A DNA stretch of 64,000 nt from Romanomermis culicivorax (Eukaryota; Nematoda; Enoplea; Mermithida; Mermithidae), in NCBI GenBank assembly GCA_963922205.1, contig CAWUHX010000021.1, forward strand, positions 558,001 through 622,000. The letters run 5' to 3'. Position 1 is the first letter of the stretch. Every line of letters starts with the position of its first letter. The notes beneath the pieces are model-generated. The model was not told the DNA's origin. It saw only the letters and a list, made by a program, of their open reading frames with translations, and searched no databases. Below, in pieces: positions 58,003-64,000 of this stretch. Both the position numbers and the translations under genes were made by a program.

Positions 58003-59473
58003 AGGCCCTGTCATACTTCGCCGCGCGGTACCTCGCGGCGCCGCTTTTTTTATTCATACTAACAAGCGGCGCCGCGCCGTACCGCGCGGTGCGTTGTAAT
58101 ACTTCGCCGCGCGGCGCCGCTTTTTGACTTTCGGATTTTGCTCTCCAAATAAAGACTTTCTCTAAAAATTTGCAAGCACTGTTATTTTTTATCGTTTTTG
58201 GAGCTGCTAATTGCACTTGGCTTATTGCTAAGACAACATCAAGCCGTGGAAACGTGTTTACATCTAGTTTGCATGTTAATAATTTTTCTACATTCATATC
58301 TCATTGTAAATTTTGTAATCACAACAGAACCTAGTCTTTTTTCTGGAAATGCTTGTGAATAAAAGAGTGGAAAGCAAGTTATATTTCTATAATTTACAGA
58401 GTCTTGCTCAACTGATCCTCACGATTTTTTACGCCAAAAATCCTATAGTAAACGGTTTGTGTGAACGAATTCGAGGGCGGTCCATTTTTTGTCCATTTTC
58501 AATTTACAAGCATTTTATAAAAACGAACAATACATATCTCCAATCCTCCTGGAACTCTGAAAACTTCATTAATAGTACCTCTGAGATAAAATTGGGATAA
58601 AACCACTGGGAAAATTTCTGAGTGCATGGCCAAAACTTGTCAATCATGGATTTTTCAGAATGTAGGATGAATTTATTCCGAATGCAGCGTACATGCACGT
58701 GGAGGTGGGTTTAGGGCTATTGACCCCCCAGCAGATCTGACATCCTGCAATGATTGAGAAGATAACGAACGAAAAAATGATCAAGAGAGAAGAGAAAGTC
58801 ATCATAAATGAAAATGATACCGTAGTTAAACGATCTCTCCAAACGAAGATTCAAAGAAGTAGCGTTAAAACTTTAAAAAATGCTTTCCAAGCAAATAATT
58901 CCACATATTTGGCTAGCATAGGTTGAAAAACACGCTGCTTGTACTGGCTGGGTCCCCACAGAATCTCTATGTTGAGCATGTATTATTAAGAGGCATAATA
59001 AAATAATACTTGAAAAGTGGCATAATTCATAATTCTTGTAAAAAATATGATTGAGCTGCATATACAGATGTTATAGTATGCATCAATATGTTATAGCAAC
59101 AATATATTACAGCTTTATAACACATGAGTTGCTCGAAAATTTTGCTTGAGTTGAACACTGAAAGCGGTACCGCGCGACCATACCTGTAAGAGGTCCGACC
59201 AGTTGGGAGGGGGGATAAATCCGAAATTTGGGGGGAAGGGGACGAAAAAAGTCCAAATTTTTCTCAAAAAAAGGCCAAAAATATACACTTTTGCCAATTT
59301 TTTCCAAACTGGAGGGGGGTTGGGTATATGGTTGGCCAAGTTGGAGGGTCCCCCCCCCCCCCCAACGACAGGTATGCGCGCGGCGCCGCAAAAATTAGAA
59401 AAATCTATTTATACTCCCCAGGCGGCGCCAGCCGGCGCCGCGCGGTACCTTGCGGCGAAGTATGACAGGGCCT
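58003..59473. mobile_element. PIF/Harbinger-like non-autonomous element (1471 bp)
   Basis: AGGCCCTGTCATACTTCGC terminal inverted repeats flanked by TTA (58000-58002, 59474-59476), the 3-bp target duplication typical of Harbinger elements. Both ends continue into GCGGCGCC/GGTACC palindromes. No transposase. Two MITEs are nested inside (about 58688-58984, family K; 59179-59376, family H). Confidence 0.78.
59179..59376. mobile_element. MITE family H (198 bp) nested in the Harbinger-like element
   Basis: CATACCTGT / ACAGGTATG ends with duplication CGCGCGAC / CGCGCGGC. The right part of the interior has a C run of 14. Confidence 0.7.
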
Positions 59474-59476
59474 TTA

Positions 59477-61560
59477 GGTTTACAATCTAATTCGATTTTT
59501 GAAACACTTCTGCTGTTCAAAGAATATGCGATGATTCATTTAGATGAATGTCGTTTTGCGTACTCAATCTGACTATAAAGATTTATTCATTCCTTAATGT
59601 AGTGCCATTCCTTTTGCACTTAATGACAAATTTCATTTTTTATTCTATTTTTCAGGTTATTTCTATTGTCGACGCTACTACTTTCGTAAAAAATATGCTG
59701 CAACGACTCCGGCTCTTCTGTATTATTTGTACCGGAATTCATAATTTATCATGCTTGTTTGTTACAAATTTCTCAGATTTTTGTTTTCTCTAAAGTTTTT
59801 ACACTTCGCTCTGCTTACGTCAAGGTGTCGTCATAAGAAAACTGTTTCCATAAAAATAATTTATAATTTATGAGAAAATGTGATTAATCACGGCTTTTTC
59901 ATCGCCATTGTGATTTATCAACACCATTTTTCGCGAAATGTTTCGTGTGGTTACAGTATTATCGATTTTTAAAGAGGAAATGTGCATCACAATCCTATGA
60001 GATTTAAGCCCAATTCGGAAGTGCAGTTGCCCATTGTCGGCGACAAAAATCCTAGGATTTTTTCACTTCGGATTTGGGCTTTATGCAAATTACCCATTCA
60101 TTCCTTAGAATCGCCGACTATGGCCGATTGTCAGCGAAAAAAATCCTAGAATTTTTCACTTCTGAGTAGGGCTTTATATTTATGATCTACCGAATTCAAG
60201 TGATTATGTTGAATGGTTCCAGATACTATTAACATAACCCAGTAAAGCTAAAAAAATCTCAGCCTTGGTCAACAAATGAGGATGTGATGTATACTTTATT
60301 TAGACTGTTCACGAATATTTTTACTAACTTGAATTCTTATTTATGAAATGTATTTTTTATAAATAAATATTGTTTCCGGTACTGTTCAATTCATAGCATT
60401 GTCGAGTTACTATAGCCCATTTATGTCAGAATAGCGGATGCAGCGAAAACAAAAAAAGTAGGTTTAATCTGATAGGCAATTTTTACTTGATGGAAAACTT
60501 TTCACTATAAAGTATTGCTTGGCGAGCTAAAAATTTATACTCGAAGTTGTTTCATACTTCACGGGCAAATTTCCCCCTAAATTGTAAATCTGTGAATATT
60601 TCTTTCCATGTATGAAGCATAAAGTCAATTCCTTGAGTATTTAGTTCCTCCTGAATTTCTTTGAGGGCACGATTTTTTCTCCTAACGTCCTTGTAAAACT
60701 CCACAGGAATTCTTTTTCACAAACAAGTCCAAATTTTCATCATCTGATAATTTCGAATCGACACATCAAAAATTTTACAGTAAAAAATGAAATCCTACAA
60801 ATAAATCTAGCGATTAGAGATGTGTCGTACCTTTTGACCCGGTATGCTACTTGATACTACCCAATATTTTCTGACCCGACCTGAAAGAGGAAAAAGGACT
60901 TGACCCGACCCGTCATCCAGGATGCCTCTATGCAAAGTGTCACGGGTCAAAGAATCCAGTTGATCATTTCCACTGTTCAAAGAAAAAACAAATTATTATT
61001 CTTCATTCGAGATTAAAATTCAGTCATTACATATATTTCAAAAATAAAATTTTCTCGGTAGTTTTCCATTCAATGTACATGTGAATTCACCAACGGATAA
61101 ATTAAAATTCGCTGCAGCCTTTGCTACAGTAATAACGAAATAGAAAATATATCGCTTAATTATGTGTATCTCAGCAAAGAAGTAACCGACTTCAGCCTAC
61201 GATAGTTAATCTTCAATGATAATCTATTGTCTTCAACATAGCGTTGCGATATTTGAGTATTACGGCATTATGGTTTGCTGTAGCCAAACATCTCAAATTC
61301 TGCTATGGTGGTTACGAAACTTTGTAGAGCGGGTTTTCTCATTTGGTGTAAAATATACTACGTCTTACTGAAGTCTATCACAGGAATCAGACATTCTGAT
61401 CGGAAAAAGAATGCTGACTCTAAATTTCAATCTGTAGTATTTTCAGAGTTATATGTTCCCAAATACGAACTATTTAGCTCTTAGGCTTTGGCATGCTTGT
61501 TGAGTCTTACTCAAAATCTTGTAAGCATACTTTGTTCAATGCTTGCAAGTGCTGTACCTG
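59477..61560. other. Intergenic, no gene recognised
   Basis: 59999-60180 holds two diverged copies of a ~110-bp segment (TTTAAGCCCAATTCGG- and ...GATTGTCAGCGAAAAAAATCC-like). 60815-60930 begins TAGAGATGTG with repeated GACCCGACC motifs, suggesting another hAT-like end. The other end is not convincing. Confidence 0.4.
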
Positions 61561-61589
61561 TCTTGCTTATGACTTATAAGATATAAAAT

Positions 61590-61830
61590 AAGCATAAATC
61601 AGATCTTATGATTTGAAAGCAAGCATGACTAAGATCTTATGATACAAAAGCAAGCCTGACTAAGATCTTGTGATTTGAAAGTAAGCCTGGGTAAGATCTT
61701 ATCATATGAAGGCAAAATAGCAAGCATGACTAGGATCCTATGATATGAATGTAAACACAACTAAGATCTTGTAATATGAACTTAAACATGACTAACATCT
61801 TATGATGCAAGTGTAAGCATGACTATCTTA
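61590..61830. repeat. 31-bp minisatellite
   Basis: AGATCTT recurs at about 61601, 61632, 61663, 61693, (61733), 61763 and 61794 inside units of the form AAGCATGACTAAGATCTTATG. The period is 30-31 bp with one 10-bp insertion. Confidence 0.85.
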
Positions 61831-62698
61831 CAAAGTGCAAGGAAGCACCAGAATAACCTAACAAGATTCATGTAAGAATTGGAAAGATGATGCAAGAATT
61901 GAAGAAGGAGAGCATGTAACCTTGAGAGATATATGTAACATCTTGTGCGGCAGTATGATGTCTTAATCTTGCTTACAAAATCGCCATCCAATCTACTTTC
62001 CTGAAATTTTATTATAAAGAAATTATTCGAACCTGCAAAACAAAAATCATTTCAATCAGATAACATTGATGCATCACTTGTGACAATATTTTTTTCCTTA
62101 GTATTTTTGACTTCTCTGAGTGTCCTACCATCCTCAATTTTATCGGCAGCAGCCAGAATAGTGCTGCACATCTCCTAGAAGATGACCAATAAAAATGCTA
62201 AAAAATTTTAATTTGAGAATAATTCTTACTTTTGAGCCCACACAAATGAATTTCACAACAGTCAATTTCGTTGTCAGAAATGAAAATTATATGGATTTTT
62301 TTTTTCAAATTTTTCAAATTTCGTTGTCATTTCGTATTGCTGAAACACGGATAAAAAGATAACAGCATTTTTCATTCAGAAGAGAAAATAATCACATGAC
62401 AGCAATGGAAATCACAAATTACTGCCAAGAAAAAATGTTCATTCAATTTTCTTAGAAAAGTTATTTCTATCTGTTTCTACAGTCATAATCATGCAGAATA
62501 CTATCAGAACAAGGACTGCGTTTACTGAGAGAAGTTTTCATCACTAATACAATCAGAACAATTTTCCTTTTTCACAAATCAGATAAGTCAGAAAATAAAT
62601 TATTTCTGCCAGTTGGACTAAGTCGATCAGATGATGTGAAATATCTAGCATAAGTAAAATCAGTTACCTGGTTTGCAGCACTCATTGGGGATCACTGT
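61831..62698. other. AT-rich intergenic, nothing recognised
   Basis: No coding or repeat structure seen. Confidence 0.45.
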
Positions 62699-64000
62699 TG
62701 TCACGTGCCGACGAATTTCGTCAAACGTCACGTGATTCACATCACAATTTTTCGTTACGTTTTGTGTTACAGTAATTTGCATCAATCGTGCGTTTCGTTT
62801 TTATAATTTTTACATGCAATTTATTTGTGTACTTTTTATGTTTCATTTCTGTTTCTTTTGCGCACATTTTATTTCCGTTTCGATTTATTATTTTGTTATA
62901 CACATAGACTACGGCATGTACCCGCTAGTCAAGAATTTCCATTAGAGATAAGCTCTCCGAGCTCATCGCTGTAATTGGAGCACAACGTGCACCTCTTATC
63001 AGTAAAAACTAGCGAGGTTTTGCAACATGAAACGACTAGTTTGAAATTCTCACTAGTGACGTTCCTATGTTAAGCATGGAGAGTGAAAACTCGCCCCAAT
63101 GCTTAACGTTGTGAACTGGAAAATGTCTATGTGACCATAGGCATCTTCTGCAACCATTTCCGCTGCAGAAGTTAGCTTGGGGGAGTGTTAACTCCGCCCA
63201 AGGCATACTGTAGTTTATGGAGCCCTTTAAAAGGGCATGTTTTGTTAGTTTGTCACTCATTATTAGGCGTAACTGGTGTTGCGTCTTTTTAGCCTTGCCT
63301 CTTGCGTTTTGCCGTCATCAATTATTATATTTTTATATTGTCAACTGCATTCGCTGCTCATCGAATAAAATTTGCATATTCTCGCCTCCCGCCTTCTTAT
63401 ACGTTACCACTACAGTAACCTGACTGTAGGAACTCGTCCCCGTCCCCATTAACCAGGAACCCCGTCGCCCTCACCGAGGAAACGTTTGTTACCGCCGCCT
63501 GCTGATCCGCAGCCTCATCATCCTACGCTGAATCGCCCGGATTCCCGTACCCGTTCATCGCCGTCCGTAGGACCCCCGGGCTTTGACCCCAGGACCCGTC
63601 ACTCATCGCGGAGTAGGTTAAGAAGAGGATTAGTAAGTCTTCTCAGGGGTTATTATTGTTGAGGGTATATCTGTGGGAGTCTCCCCTAAGCTAGTTTCCC
63701 TTGGAAGTACTCTCAGTTAACAAAGCCCTCAGACCCTTAAGGTCAGGGCCAATAAGGGGATTTAGGTTAACAATCACATTCCGTACAGTACGCCATTCTC
63801 CGAATGGCATGGTCCCTCATTCCCAGTGAGTGAGGACTAGGGATTGGCACCCCTGACCCGGCCGCTTTGTCCATTATTCTACAGCATAACCTTAGGACAA
63901 GGCCGAGGTACACCTAGTACCAGCTGGGTTAGGTTCCCGAACTGAAGCCATAAACGGAGCCACCCCACGGGGTCACAGCATGGCACCTACAGTGTCATGA
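62699..64000 (+). mobile_element. Second LTR/leader copy of element A, opposite orientation, cut by the window end
   Basis: Starts TGTCACGTGCCGACG and matches the reverse complement of 8783-10122 throughout. Could be a solo LTR or the start of another full copy. Confidence 0.8.

Noticed and set aside
59659-59752. A third alternative Rab11 terminal exon (strong CTATTTTTCAG acceptor, phase-compatible open frame)
   Set aside because: The encoded tail is Tyr/Arg-rich, shows no Rab11-like start and has no terminal cysteine motif.
60815-60930. A short hAT element (TAGAGATGTG ... GGATGCCTCTA)
   Set aside because: The two ends match poorly and no 8-bp duplication is present; at most a solitary end.

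Overview
This is a stretch of an AT-rich animal (invertebrate metazoan) genome. It holds one recognisable host gene, a spliced Rab11-type small GTPase, set in a dense mixture of transposable elements. The lineage cannot be fixed from the sequence. The metazoan call rests on the Rab11 protein with U2-type introns and on the mix of Ty3/gypsy-like, CR1-like, Tx1/L1-like, hAT-type and Harbinger-type elements.

Region 1-10.1 kb (minus strand) is the 5' part of an LTR retroelement, 'element A'. An LTR starts at 10122. It is followed by a long leader containing a 66-bp tandem array (about 6.43-7.29 kb), then one uninterrupted reading frame from an ATG at 4614 that is still open at base 1 (1538 codons). 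That frame encodes, in order, a retrotransposon Gag with three zinc knuckles, a hydrophobic segment, a cysteine-rich glycosylation-site-rich ectodomain, a transmembrane segment and an aspartic protease. An envelope-like protein therefore lies between Gag and protease. An AT-rich 86-nt intron-like segment (2954-2869) decides the frame: spliced, Gag ends on an acidic tail; retained, translation runs into the glycoprotein and protease. A second LTR/leader copy of element A lies in the opposite orientation at the right edge (62699-64000).

Region 12.7-24.9 kb (minus strand) is a complete 12.25-kb Ty3/gypsy-type element, 'element B'. It has two ~587-bp LTRs, a 4-bp target duplication, a PBS and a PPT. 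Its single-frame Gag-Pol (1992 residues) carries five in-frame stops. Downstream of integrase, where an env would be expected, it carries about 4 kb of accessory coding sequence. This begins with a DEDDy (RNase D/WRN-like) 3'-5' exonuclease domain, apparently preceded by a spliced leader exon, and continues into acidic, RS/RD-rich and helical regions.

Region 26.9-43 kb contains a CR1-like LINE with a PHD-type finger in ORF1 (minus strand), a truncated head-to-head second copy, a hAT remnant with a dimerisation domain, a damaged Tx1/L1-like LINE (plus strand), two ~1-kb copies of a hAT-type non-autonomous element and smaller MITEs.

Region 44-58 kb is the Rab11 gene (plus strand). It has four coding exons, introns of 79, 3075 and 7238 bp, and a second alternative 3'-terminal exon at 57730 that encodes a different Rab hypervariable tail. 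Its large introns are loaded with hAT-type elements and MITEs that have clear 8-bp target duplications, plus a tRNA-derived SINE. Region 58-62.7 kb holds a Harbinger-like element with nested MITEs, a 31-bp minisatellite and otherwise unremarkable sequence.
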